DNA from: Enterocloster aldenensis
GTDB lineage: Bacteria > Bacillota > Clostridia > Lachnospirales > Lachnospiraceae
Assembly (NCBI RefSeq): GCF_003434055.1
Contig: NZ_QVEX01000003.1
Span: forward strand, 124,001 to 188,000
DNA length: 64,000 bases
Direction of reading: 5' to 3'
Under the pieces are notes generated by a model that was given only the letters and a program-made list of their open reading frames with translations, was not told where the DNA came from and searched no databases. This document shows positions 42,690 through 51,519 of this stretch, piece after piece. Made by a program: the position numbers and the translations under genes. The stretch's first letter is position 1; every line of letters starts with the position of its first letter.

Positions 42690-45332
42690 ATGAAGGAACT
42701 GGAGAAAACCTATAATCCGGCAGACATAGAGGACCGTCTGTACGAGAAGTGGCTGAAAGGGAAGTATTTCCACGCTGAGGTGAACCGCAGCAAAAAGCCG
42801 TTCACAATCGTGATGCCCCCGCCTAATATCACAGGACAGCTCCATATGGGACACGCCCTGGACAATACCATGCAGGACATCCTGATCCGTTATAAGCGGA
42901 TGCAGGGATACGAGGCCCTGTGGCAGCCAGGCACGGACCACGCAGCCATTGCCACCGAGGTCAAGGTGATTGACAAGCTGAAAAAGGAAGGCATTGACAA
43001 GGCTGACCTTGGACGGGAGGGCTTTCTTAAGGAGTGCTGGAAGTGGAGGGATGAGTACGGCACCAGGATTGTGAAGCAGCTTCACAAGCTGGGATCCTCC
43101 GCTGACTGGGACAGGGAGCGCTTTACCATGGACCAGGGCTGCTCCGAGGCCGTACTGGAAGTATTTGTAAAACTCTATGAAAAGGGTTATATTTATAAAG
43201 GATCCAGGATTATTAACTGGTGTCCTGTGTGCCAGACCTCCATCTCAGACGCGGAAGTCGAACATGTGGAACAGGACGGATTTTTCTGGCATATTAATTA
43301 TCCGGTGGTGGGCGAGCCGGGACGGTTTGTGGAGATTGCCACAACCAGGCCTGAAACCATGCTGGGCGATACCGCGGTAGCCGTGAACCCGGAGGATGAG
43401 CGCTATCAGGATATCGTGGGCAAGATGCTGAAGCTCCCGCTTACGGACCGTGAAATCCCGGTGATTGCAGACGCCTATGTGGACAAGGAATTCGGAACCG
43501 GCTGCGTGAAGATTACACCGGCCCATGATCCCAATGACTTCGAGGTTGGAAAGCGCCATGACCTGGAGGAAATCGTTATCTTAAATGATGATGCCACGAT
43601 AAGCGCGGAGGGACCCTATCAGGGCATGGACCGCTATGAAGCCAGGAAAGCCATTGTGGCTGACCTTGAAAAGCAGGGACTGCTGGTAAAGGTGGTTCCC
43701 CATTCCCACAATGTAGGCACCCATGACCGCTGCAAGACCACGGTAGAGCCCATGGTAAAGCAGCAGTGGTTTGTAAGGATGGAGGAGATGGCAAAACCTG
43801 CCATTGAAGCCCTGAAGGACAACAGCCTGCGTTTTGTGCCCGAGAGCTTTGGCAAGACATACCTGCACTGGCTGGAGGGAATCCGTGACTGGTGTATCTC
43901 ACGCCAGCTGTGGTGGGGCCACAGGATTCCTGCCTATTACTGCCAGGACTGCGGCAAAATCGTGGTTTCCAGGGAAGAACCCCACACATGCCCGCAGTGC
44001 GGCGGCTCCGCCTTTAAGCAGGATGAGGACACCCTGGACACATGGTTTTCCTCAGCCCTGTGGCCGTTCTCAACCCTGGGCTGGCCGGAACACAGCCAGG
44101 ACCTGGATTATTTCTATCCAACGGATGTGCTGGTAACCGGTTATGATATCATCTTTTTCTGGGTCATCCGCATGGTGTTCTCAGGCATTGAACAGACCGG
44201 AAAGCTGCCTTTCCATACAGTGCTGATCCACGGCCTTGTAAGGGATTCCCAGGGCCGCAAGATGAGCAAGTCCCTGGGCAACGGAATCGACCCTCTGGAG
44301 GTCATTGACAAGTATGGGGCAGATGCCCTGCGCATGACCCTGATTACGGGCAATGCACCTGGCAATGATATGCGTTTTTATTGGGAGCGCGTGGAGAACA
44401 GCCGTAACTTTGCCAACAAAGTGTGGAACGCTTCCCGTTTCATTATGATGAACATAGAGAAGGCGCCGGATGTAACCGGGGTTTCCCTGGACAGTCTTAC
44501 CATGGCTGACCGGTGGATCCTGTCCAAGGTAAACACCCTGACAAAGGATGTAACGGAAAACCTGGATAAATATGAGCTGGGAATCGCGCTTCAGAAGGTT
44601 TATGACTTTATTTGGGAAGAATTTTGCGATTGGTATATTGAAATGGTGAAGCCAAGGCTGTACAATGAAGATGATACCACCAAGGCAGCCGCTGTCTGGA
44701 CCTTAAGGACCGTACTGATCCAGGCTCTGAAGCTTCTCCACCCATTCATGCCTTTCCTTACCGAGGAGATATTCTGCAACCTTCAGGAGGAAGAGGAAAC
44801 CATCATGGTTTCCCAGTGGCCGCTGTACAGGGCTGAGTGGAATTACAGCGCGGAGGAGACATCCACCCAGACCATCAAGGAAGCGGTCCGGGCCATCCGC
44901 GGCGTGCGTACGGCCATGAATGTCCCGCCCAGCAAGAAGGCCACCGTGTATGTTGTATCGGAGGACCAGAGACTGTTAGGCATATTTGAACACAGCAAAA
45001 GCTTCTTTGCCACGCTGGGATATGCGGGAGAGGTGATGCTTCAGATGGATAAGACGGGGATTGCGGAGGATGCGGTTTCCGCGGTTATTCCGGGCGCTGT
45101 CATCTATATGCCATTTGCGGATCTGGTGGATATCGATAAGGAGATAGAGAGACTTCAGGGAGAAGAGAAACGTCTGGCAGGGGAACTGGCCCGGTCAAAC
45201 GGCATGCTGAACAATGAGAAGTTTGTCAGCCGTGCCCCTGAAGCCAAGATCGCAGAGGAGAAAGCCAAGCTGCAGAAGTACACCCAGATGATGGAGCAGG
45301 TAAAGGCCCGTCTGGCACAGCTTCAGAAATAA
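42690..45332 (+). CDS. valS: Valyl-tRNA synthetase
   Basis: The 880-residue class Ia synthetase charges tRNA-Val and edits Thr-tRNA-Val. The HIGH motif reads HMGH in PPPNITGQLHMGHALDN. KMSKS is intact in GRKMSKSLGNGIDP. The CP1 editing domain lies between them (TTRPETMLGDTAVAV, DPNDFEVGKRH). A cysteine pair set (CQDCG, CPQCGG) near residue 420 can bind zinc. A C-terminal coiled coil with IDKEIERLQGEEKRLAGEL is normal for ValS. ATG 42690 follows AAAGGAGAAAGAAGTT. It is controlled by the T-box leader above. Confidence 0.98.
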   Translation: MKELEKTYNPADIEDRLYEKWLKGKYFHAEVNRSKKPFTIVMPPPNITGQLHMGHALDNTMQDILIRYKRMQGYEALWQPGTDHAAIATEVKVIDKLKKEGIDKADLGREGFLKECWKWRDEYGTRIVKQLHKLGSSADWDRERFTMDQGCSEAVLEVFVKLYEKGYIYKGSRIINWCPVCQTSISDAEVEHVEQDGFFWHINYPVVGEPGRFVEIATTRPETMLGDTAVAVNPEDERYQDIVGKMLKLPLTDREIPVIADAYVDKEFGTGCVKITPAHDPNDFEVGKRHDLEEIVILNDDATISAEGPYQGMDRYEARKAIVADLEKQGLLVKVVPHSHNVGTHDRCKTTVEPMVKQQWFVRMEEMAKPAIEALKDNSLRFVPESFGKTYLHWLEGIRDWCISRQLWWGHRIPAYYCQDCGKIVVSREEPHTCPQCGGSAFKQDEDTLDTWFSSALWPFSTLGWPEHSQDLDYFYPTDVLVTGYDIIFFWVIRMVFSGIEQTGKLPFHTVLIHGLVRDSQGRKMSKSLGNGIDPLEVIDKYGADALRMTLITGNAPGNDMRFYWERVENSRNFANKVWNASRFIMMNIEKAPDVTGVSLDSLTMADRWILSKVNTLTKDVTENLDKYELGIALQKVYDFIWEEFCDWYIEMVKPRLYNEDDTTKAAAVWTLRTVLIQALKLLHPFMPFLTEEIFCNLQEEEETIMVSQWPLYRAEWNYSAEETSTQTIKEAVRAIRGVRTAMNVPPSKKATVYVVSEDQRLLGIFEHSKSFFATLGYAGEVMLQMDKTGIAEDAVSAVIPGAVIYMPFADLVDIDKEIERLQGEEKRLAGELARSNGMLNNEKFVSRAPEAKIAEEKAKLQKYTQMMEQVKARLAQLQK

Positions 45333-45403
45333 ACGGTTCCGGGTATTTAAGCACGTGCATGGAATATCCGGAAGCAATTCAGCATAGAGAGGGAGAGCAG
45401 AGA

Positions 45404-46645
45404 ATGATTGATACATCAGGAAACAAGCCGGTCATCCAGGTGAAGATGTTTGGCGGATTTACCATTACAATGGATGACAAGTCCATGGGCGACAGCGATA
45501 ACCGTTCCAGGAAAGCATGGAACCTGCTCAGTTATCTGATTATCAACCGGCGCAAGGACGTCAGCATCAATGAACTGTTTCAAGCCATATGGCAGGACGG
45601 AATGCAGGACAACCCTTACGGGGCGCTGAAGACCCTTGTTTTCCGGGTCAGGAAAATGATGGAGGCAGCAGGCTTTCCCTCACAGGACCTGATACTGAAC
45701 CAGAAAGGGGCATATATGTGGAATCCTTCCTGGGAGCTGTCCATTGACACGGACCGTTTTGAGTTCCTTTGCAGGCGCATCCTGACCTCCCAGGAGGATA
45801 TGAGGGATATGGAAAAGGAGTGGAAGGAAGCCCTCAATCTGTATAGGGGCGCGTTCCTTCCAAAGTCAGCGGACGACAGCTGGGTGGTGCCGCTGAACAC
45901 ATATTATCATTCCCTGTACCAGAAACTGGTTAAGGCTGTGTGCGGATACCTCCTGGATCAGCAGGAATATGCCCAGGTGGAGGAAATCTGTTCCAGGGCA
46001 GCAGGGATTGACCGGTTTGCCGAGGATTTCTATTATTATATGATTTATGCTGTTTATAAGCAGGGAAATCAGAAAAAGGCGCTGGAACAATATAAGTCCA
46101 CCACGGAACTGTTTTACCGGGAACGCCTGATAACGCCTTCGGACCGTTTTAAGGAATTATATGAAATCATCAGCGACCGCCAGCAGGAAATCATCACGGA
46201 CCTGGATGTCATCCAGGCATCCCTTGACTGCCCGGGCACCATTGAGGAGCAGCGGGAACATGGGGCTTACCAGTGCGAATATGCCGTGTTTAAGCGCCTT
46301 GTCCAGCTGGAACGCCGCGGTGTGGAACGCAGCGGCGATTCCGTATACCTGTGCCTGCTTACGGTGGGGGACAGGAGGGGGCGCACCCTGAAGCCTGAAA
46401 TCCAGGCCAGGGCCATGGAGCGGTTAAAGGGTGTGATTAACCATTCGCTGCGCTCCAGCGATGCATTTTCCCGCTACAGCGTGAGCCAGTACATAATCCT
46501 TCTCCCATCCGTCACCTATGAGAATGGGGAACAGGTCATGCGCCGCATCATGTCGGCGTTCAACAAGGCCTATGTGCGCAAGGATGTGGCGGTTACCTAC
46601 AGCCTGAATCTCATACTTCCCAAGGAAGACACCATTGAAGCATAA
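45404..46645 (+). CDS. SARP-like transcriptional regulator with BTAD and degenerate GGDEF-like domain
   Basis: The 413-residue protein starts with an OmpR-type winged helix (IQVKMFGGFTITMDD, then SRKAWNLLSYLIINRRKDVSINELFQAIW). A bacterial transcriptional activation domain of helical repeats follows, from about 110 to 255. The C-terminal 140 residues resemble a diguanylate cyclase core: the segment RSSDAFSRYSVSQYIILLP has the context of R-x-x-D-x-x-x-R-Y-G-G-D-E-F, but the GGDEF residues are SVSQY, so catalysis is not expected. It may bind a nucleotide or a partner. ATG 45404 follows GAGGGAGAGCAGAGA. The target genes are unknown. Confidence 0.82.
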   Translation: MIDTSGNKPVIQVKMFGGFTITMDDKSMGDSDNRSRKAWNLLSYLIINRRKDVSINELFQAIWQDGMQDNPYGALKTLVFRVRKMMEAAGFPSQDLILNQKGAYMWNPSWELSIDTDRFEFLCRRILTSQEDMRDMEKEWKEALNLYRGAFLPKSADDSWVVPLNTYYHSLYQKLVKAVCGYLLDQQEYAQVEEICSRAAGIDRFAEDFYYYMIYAVYKQGNQKKALEQYKSTTELFYRERLITPSDRFKELYEIISDRQQEIITDLDVIQASLDCPGTIEEQREHGAYQCEYAVFKRLVQLERRGVERSGDSVYLCLLTVGDRRGRTLKPEIQARAMERLKGVINHSLRSSDAFSRYSVSQYIILLPSVTYENGEQVMRRIMSAFNKAYVRKDVAVTYSLNLILPKEDTIEA

Positions 46646-46670
46646 TGATTACAGTGAGGATAATACTACT

Positions 46671-47567
46671 ATGAAGATAAAGAATGCAGTCCTGCTGCTT
46701 TTGACAGCTGCCATCTGGGGCATTGCCTTTGTGGCCCAGAGCGTTGGAATGGACTACGTGGGGCCGTTAACCTTTAACTGTGTCAGAAGCCTGATTGGGG
46801 GAGTGGTCCTGCTTCCCTGTATCTGGTATTTTGATAAAAAAAGGAACCGGGAGCGCCGGGTGCCTGTGATTCCCGGCGCCAGGAAGACGCTCGTGATTGG
46901 CGGCGTGTGCTGCGGCGTGGCCCTGTGCCTTGCCAGCAATTTCCAGCAGTTCGGCATCCAGTATACCACGGTGGGAAAGGCGGGCTTCATCACTGCCTGC
47001 TATATCATCATTGTCCCTATCCTGGGACTTTTCCTTAAGAAGAAGTGCAGCCCTGTGATTGTGGGTGCGGTTGGCCTGTCAGTGGTTGGCCTGTACCTGC
47101 TGTGCATGACCGGCGGGGAGCTGGCCGTGAATAAAGGGGATCTGCTGATGCTGGTATGCGCCCTGCTTTTTTCCGTCCATATCATCATCATTGACTTTTT
47201 TTCTCCGGTGGTGGACGGGGTCAAGATGTCCTGCATCCAGTTTTTTGTGTGCGGGGCAATTTCCGGAATCGGCATGCTCATATATGAGACGCCGGACATG
47301 GGACAGATCCTGGCTGCCTGGGCGCCGGTGCTCTATGCAGGCGTCATGTCCTGCGGCGTTGCATATACCCTTCAGATCATAGGCCAGAAGGGTATGAACC
47401 CCACGGTGGCCTCCCTGATACTGAGCCTGGAGTCCAGCATATCCGTACTGGCCGGATGGGCCATCCTGGGACAGAGGCTTTCAGCCAGGGAATTGGCGGG
47501 CTGTGCCCTGATGTTTGGGGCCATCATACTGGCCCAGCTGCCGGTGGGAAGGAAAAATCCCGCGTAG
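46671..47567 (+). CDS. EamA/DMT superfamily transporter
   Basis: The 298-residue membrane protein has ten hydrophobic helices in two EamA repeats (LLLTAAIWGIAFVAQSVGMDYVGP at the N-terminus; SLILSLESSISVLAGWAILG near the end, the conserved E-P/S-x region). Such proteins export amino acids or other metabolites; substrate unknown. ATG 46671 is preferred, with GAGGAT about 11 bases upstream. An in-frame TTG at 46635 overlaps the previous gene and lacks support. Confidence 0.88.
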   Translation: MKIKNAVLLLLTAAIWGIAFVAQSVGMDYVGPLTFNCVRSLIGGVVLLPCIWYFDKKRNRERRVPVIPGARKTLVIGGVCCGVALCLASNFQQFGIQYTTVGKAGFITACYIIIVPILGLFLKKKCSPVIVGAVGLSVVGLYLLCMTGGELAVNKGDLLMLVCALLFSVHIIIIDFFSPVVDGVKMSCIQFFVCGAISGIGMLIYETPDMGQILAAWAPVLYAGVMSCGVAYTLQIIGQKGMNPTVASLILSLESSISVLAGWAILGQRLSARELAGCALMFGAIILAQLPVGRKNPA

Positions 47568-47684
47568 GAGCGGATTTTCCGGTCAGGAAGATAATCTGTC
47601 TGAACGGCTCCCGGTTTGTCGTATCCGGACGAAGCATGGCGAGAATATCCGGTTGATAATTACAGGAAATTAGGTTAAGATTAT

Positions 47685-47711
47685 AAAAGCCTGTCCGGGG
47701 GACAGGCTTTT
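47685..47711 (+). terminator. Terminator before folC
   Basis: AAAAGCCTGTCC (47685-47696), GGG, GGACAGGCTTTT (47700-47711): a 12-bp perfect palindrome whose outer A/T pairs give a U-run on both strands. It ends the valS-side transcripts just 20 bases before folC, so folC must have a promoter overlapping this spot or rely on read-through. Confidence 0.85.
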
Positions 47712-47730
47712 AAGAAAGAATGGTACTGAT

Positions 47731-49107
47731 ATGGGCAGGGCAGAGGAATATTTAAATCAGATTCCGATGTGGACCAGGAAAAAGAACTCCCTGGAGGATG
47801 TCAGGGATGTATTGGATGTGATGGGGGCGCCGGACCGGGACATACCGGCCATTCATGTGGCCGGAACCAATGGAAAGGGGTCTGTGTGCGCATTCCTTAC
47901 ATCCATACTTAAGGAAGCAGGATATAAGACAGGAACATTCATATCCCCCCATCTGATTGAGGTGAGGGAGCGTTTCCTGATAAACGGCGCCATGGTGGAT
48001 GAGGCGGACTTCGAGGAAGGGTTTGGGATTGTCCTGGAGGCCAGCAGGAAAATGATGGAAAAAGGATATTGCCATCCAACTTTTTTCGAGTTCCTGTTTC
48101 TTATGGCCATGGTCATATTCAAGAAACAGGATGTGGATGTAATGGTCCTGGAAACAGGAATGGGGGGCAGGCTGGACACCACCAATGTCCTGGAGCATCC
48201 ATGTGCCTGCGTCATTACCTCCATCAGCCTGGACCACACCAAGTATCTGGGCGATACCCTGGAGGAGATAGCCGGTGAAAAAGCCGGGATCATCAAACCG
48301 GGGGTTCCGCTTATATTTGACAATAATGAGCCCCGGGTGTCCACCATACTGGAGGGATGCGCGTTCCGCAGGGGGGCGGCGCGCTATCCGGTGGGAATGG
48401 ATGACTTCAGGGTGGTGCATATTGGCGGCGACGGTCTGGAAATCAGTGCCAGGATGAGGGATGAGGCAAGGATGAAGCTTCAGATTCCCTTTGAGGCGCT
48501 TTACCAGGCTGAGAATGCCATGCTTGCGGTGCGCACCCTTGACGTGCTCAGGAGCGGGGGAAAATGCAGCAGAAAAGGCAGCCGTGTCCCGGGCCACGGG
48601 CCGGTGGGCGCGGCAAGGTGCATTACCTGGAACATTGGGGACAGGCAGATTGCCATGGGGATTTTAAAGACAGTCTGGCCGGGACGGATGGAACAGGTGG
48701 TTCCCGGCATCTATCTGGACGGGGCCCATAATCCCGGGGGAATCAGGGCCTTCCTGCAAACGGCAAAGGAGGTTTCCAAACGGCTGGACAAGCAGCCCTT
48801 CCTTTTGTTTGCAGCCGTGTCGGATAAGGATTACAGGGACATGGAGGCCCAGCTGTCCGCGGGAATCCCATGGAAATGCATTGGTGTGGTCCATATTAAC
48901 AGTGACAGGGGGATTTCATCTGAAATCCTGGCAAAGGAGTTTGAAGAAACAGCCGGATGCCCTGTGGTTCCCTTTGAGGACACCAGGACCGCTGTTCGTG
49001 ATATGAGGAAGAGGAGCAGGGACGGTGTCCTGTTCTGCGTGGGGTCGCTGTATCTGATTGGGGAGATTAAGGCAGTTTTAAACGAGATAGGAGTTGAGCA
49101 TACATGA
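47731..49107 (+). CDS. folC: Folylpolyglutamate synthase / dihydrofolate synthase
   Basis: Mur-ligase-family enzyme adding glutamate to folates, 458 residues. ATP loop HVAGTNGKGSVCAFL near residue 46. Further marks are TFISPHLIEVRERFLING, VLETGMGGRLDTTN, SLDHTKYLG (metal/His site) and the late DGAHNPGG, all typical of FolC. The start is ATG 47731 with only a weak site (AAGAAAGAA) upstream. It ends in an ATGA overlap with a 46-codon gene. An insertion of about 15 residues (SRKGSRVPGHGPVGAAR) near residue 290 is poorly conserved in the family. Confidence 0.93.
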   Translation: MGRAEEYLNQIPMWTRKKNSLEDVRDVLDVMGAPDRDIPAIHVAGTNGKGSVCAFLTSILKEAGYKTGTFISPHLIEVRERFLINGAMVDEADFEEGFGIVLEASRKMMEKGYCHPTFFEFLFLMAMVIFKKQDVDVMVLETGMGGRLDTTNVLEHPCACVITSISLDHTKYLGDTLEEIAGEKAGIIKPGVPLIFDNNEPRVSTILEGCAFRRGAARYPVGMDDFRVVHIGGDGLEISARMRDEARMKLQIPFEALYQAENAMLAVRTLDVLRSGGKCSRKGSRVPGHGPVGAARCITWNIGDRQIAMGILKTVWPGRMEQVVPGIYLDGAHNPGGIRAFLQTAKEVSKRLDKQPFLLFAAVSDKDYRDMEAQLSAGIPWKCIGVVHINSDRGISSEILAKEFEETAGCPVVPFEDTRTAVRDMRKRSRDGVLFCVGSLYLIGEIKAVLNEIGVEHT

Positions 49108-49244
49108 TTGATTTTGAAGAGGAGATTGAGCGTTTTAAACCCAGCCTTGATGTGGAGCAGGTGGAGGACGCCATTGTAAAAAGCGATTTGACGGATATGA
49201 CGGACATCATGATGGAACTGATAAAAGAAAGAGGCGAGAAATAG
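49104..49244 (+). CDS. Small acidic protein (46 aa) translationally coupled to folC
   Basis: ATG 49104 overlaps the folC stop in ATGA. The frame runs 46 codons to TAG 49242-49244 and ends 9 bases before the next start. The sequence begins MIDFEEEIERFKPSLDVEQV and ends LIKERGEK. It is acidic, predicted as two short amphipathic helices, without cysteine, signal peptide or membrane segment. Its codon use resembles the neighbours. The tight packing and overlap argue that it is expressed; function unknown, possibly a partner of the TPR protein that follows. Confidence 0.7.
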   Translation: MIDFEEEIERFKPSLDVEQVEDAIVKSDLTDMTDIMMELIKERGEK

Positions 49245-49253
49245 GCGGTGGAT

Positions 49254-50558
49254 ATGGACTATGCAAGAAGAAACCAGCAGATTGCCAACAGCTTCTATAA
49301 CCTTGGCCTGGAGAAGTCCAGGATCAGGGATCTGTCCGGAGCAGCCCAGTGTCTGAAGAAAAGCCTTCATTTTAACAAATATCAGACAGACGCCCGCAAC
49401 CTGCTGGGGCTTATATACTACGAGAACGGCGAGGTTGCCGATGCCCTGGTACAGTGGGTCATCAGCCTGAACCTGCAGCCCGAGGACAACCTGGCTGACC
49501 ATTATCTGGACGAGATCCAGAGAAAGCCGGGCCAGCTGGAACGGGAAAGCCAGAATGTAAAGACCTTTAACCAGGCCCTGTGGCATGCCCAGAACGGAAG
49601 CGATGACCTGGCCATCCTGCAGCTTGCCAGGGTGGTGGAATCCAACCCGCATTTTGTGAAGGCCCACCTGCTTCTGGCCCTATTGTATATGGGACGGGAA
49701 GATTATAATAAGGCCGGGCGTTCCCTGTATAAAATTTTACAGATAGACAAGAGCAACCAGAAAGCCCTTTACTATATGTCCATTGTAAAGCAGAACACGG
49801 GCCGGGCAGATGCTGAGAAGCGCAAGATGGTAAAGGCATTTTCCCACAGGAAAATGGAAGATGACGATGTAATCATTCCCAATACGTATAAAGAAAGCAC
49901 AGGGCTTTCCACCATACTGCACATTATCATCGGTCTGATCCTGGGCATAGCTGCATTTTACTTCCTCATCCTTCCTGCCAGGACCAAGGCGCTGAACAAT
50001 GAGAGGAACCAGGAAGTCATTGCCTACAGCCAGAAGCTGAACAATGCAAACCAGCAGTACGATATCCTTAAAACGGATTATGACAGGCTGGATGCGCAGG
50101 CAAAAGAAGTGCAGGCCAGGCTGGACGAGCTGACAACCGGCAACACAAGTATCATGGCCCAGTACCAGGGGCTTATCTGGATCCTGCAGAACTACAGGAC
50201 AGGGGATCTGGTGGCTGCTGCCAAGGCATTTGCAGATGCCAGCTTTGATTTGATTGAGGATGAGAATATCAAGGCCATTGTGGAAAGCATACGCCAGGAT
50301 ATGACGGCCAATATATACCAGAACCTGGTTGACCGGGGACTTACCCTATGGAATGCCGGCAATAAGACAGAGGCCATGGACTATTTCCAGGCCAGCCTGA
50401 CCATAAAGCCGGATAATCCTGAGGCGCTGTTCTATGTGGGGCGTCTGTACCAGGATGCGGGCGACATGGACAATGCCAACACCATGTTTGACAAGGTGGT
50501 CAACGAGTTCCCGGATTCCCCTTATGTGGAAAGAGCCAGGAACGCAAGAGGATATTAA
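49254..50558 (+). CDS. Membrane-anchored tetratricopeptide protein
   Basis: The protein has about 434 residues. The N-terminal cytosolic half has several TPRs (AQCLKKSLHFNKYQTDARNL, VKAHLLLALLYMGREDYNKA). One transmembrane helix (LHIIIGLILGIAAFYFLILPA) follows near residue 225. Next comes a coiled coil (QKLNNANQQYDILKTDYD), and the extracytoplasmic C-terminus carries further TPR-like units (PDNPEALFYVGRLYQDAGDMDNA). It resembles scaffolds that bridge envelope and cytosol, but the family is not recognised. ATG 49254 (after GGCGGTGG) is preferred; GTG 49248 is an alternative. A terminator follows. Confidence 0.8.
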   Translation: MDYARRNQQIANSFYNLGLEKSRIRDLSGAAQCLKKSLHFNKYQTDARNLLGLIYYENGEVADALVQWVISLNLQPEDNLADHYLDEIQRKPGQLERESQNVKTFNQALWHAQNGSDDLAILQLARVVESNPHFVKAHLLLALLYMGREDYNKAGRSLYKILQIDKSNQKALYYMSIVKQNTGRADAEKRKMVKAFSHRKMEDDDVIIPNTYKESTGLSTILHIIIGLILGIAAFYFLILPARTKALNNERNQEVIAYSQKLNNANQQYDILKTDYDRLDAQAKEVQARLDELTTGNTSIMAQYQGLIWILQNYRTGDLVAAAKAFADASFDLIEDENIKAIVESIRQDMTANIYQNLVDRGLTLWNAGNKTEAMDYFQASLTIKPDNPEALFYVGRLYQDAGDMDNANTMFDKVVNEFPDSPYVERARNARGY

Positions 50559-50577
50559 AGCAGACATAAAAAAAACA

Positions 50578-50627
50578 AGATACTACGGAAGATAAGCTTG
50601 ACGCGTCTTTTGTAGTATCTTTTTTTA
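50578..50627 (+). terminator. Rho-independent terminator
   Basis: AGATACTAC (50578-50586) pairs with GTAGTATCT (50612-50620), followed by TTTTTTT. An A-rich stretch on the other side would let it work in both directions. It separates the TPR gene from the spoIIA operon. Confidence 0.82.
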
Positions 50628-50670
50628 TACAAAAATCCAGACACAGCGCAGAAGAAAGGAGTATGAGAAC

Positions 50671-51012
50671 ATGGATCATACAATGTTTACCTATGAAGCC
50701 AGGGAGCAGACACTTGTGATTCACCTTCCTAAGGAACTGGACCATCACAATTGCAGGAACCTTAAAAGCGATACGGACCTGCTTCTGGAAGAGAATTATA
50801 TTAACCGGATCGTATTTGATTTTACACACACATCATTTATGGACTCCTCGGGAATCGGCGTACTGTTAAGCCGTTATAAGCAGATGGCGGCCAGCAGGGG
50901 TCATGTATCCTATTATGGGGCGGGCGCCCAGGTAAGGCGGATACTGGAAATGGGCGGGATTAACCGCCTGATCAAAGGATATGAAGACAGGGAATCAGCC
51001 CTTAAAGGATGA
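50671..51012 (+). CDS. spoIIAA: Anti-sigma F factor antagonist
   Basis: STAS-domain protein of 113 residues. In its dephosphorylated form it binds SpoIIAB and frees sigma F in the forespore. The phosphorylated serine lies in the conserved segment TSFMDSSGIGVLLSRY near residue 57. The start is ATG 50671 with AGAAAGGAGTATGAGAAC upstream. It heads the spoIIAA-spoIIAB-sigF operon. No clear sigma H promoter could be seen in the 45 bases between the terminator and the start. Confidence 0.95.
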   Translation: MDHTMFTYEAREQTLVIHLPKELDHHNCRNLKSDTDLLLEENYINRIVFDFTHTSFMDSSGIGVLLSRYKQMAASRGHVSYYGAGAQVRRILEMGGINRLIKGYEDRESALKG

Positions 51013-51028
51013 AAGGGGAGAAGAAAAA

Positions 51029-51514
51029 ATGGAGGATAAGAAGATGGGATCAATGATGGAAAATCCCCGGATTAACAAGGCGGGGAATGGCAGGGAGCAC
51101 ATAAGGCTTACAATGGACAGCCTTTCACAGAACGAGGAGTTTGCCAGGGTGGTGGCGGCCGTGTTCATGAGCAGGCTGAATCCCACCCTGGAAGAAATCG
51201 ATGATGTTAAGACGGCTGTGTCCGAGGCCGTGACCAATGCAGTCATCCATGGTTATGGGAGCCGGGGAGGGGTTATCGGTATGGATATAACGGCAGATAC
51301 GGACGGCAGCATACTGACCGTATGCATAGAAGACCAGGGTGTTGGCATACCGGATGTGAAGACTGCCATGGAACCTATGTTTACCACGGATGAGTCAGGG
51401 GAGCGTTCCGGCATGGGTTTTTCCTTTATGGAGGCGTTTATGGATGAGGTAGAGGTACAGTCGGAGCCGGGCAAGGGAACCCTGGTATCAATGAAGAAAT
51501 TCATCGGCAGGTGA
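51029..51514 (+). CDS. spoIIAB: Anti-sigma F factor (serine kinase)
   Basis: GHKL-type kinase/anti-sigma factor of about 161 residues that holds sigma F inactive and phosphorylates SpoIIAA. The N-box is VSEAVTNAVIHGY. The G1 box is VEDQGVGIPD-like (CIEDQGVGIPDVKTAM) and the G2 region is SGMGFSFMEAFMDEV. ATG 51029 follows GGGGAGAAGAAAAA; ATG 51044 with GGAGG 8 bases upstream is equally possible. The N-terminal 20 or so residues are longer than in B. subtilis. The stop overlaps the sigF region. Confidence 0.94.
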   Translation: MEDKKMGSMMENPRINKAGNGREHIRLTMDSLSQNEEFARVVAAVFMSRLNPTLEEIDDVKTAVSEAVTNAVIHGYGSRGGVIGMDITADTDGSILTVCIEDQGVGIPDVKTAMEPMFTTDESGERSGMGFSFMEAFMDEVEVQSEPGKGTLVSMKKFIGR

Positions 51515-51519
51515 CGGCG

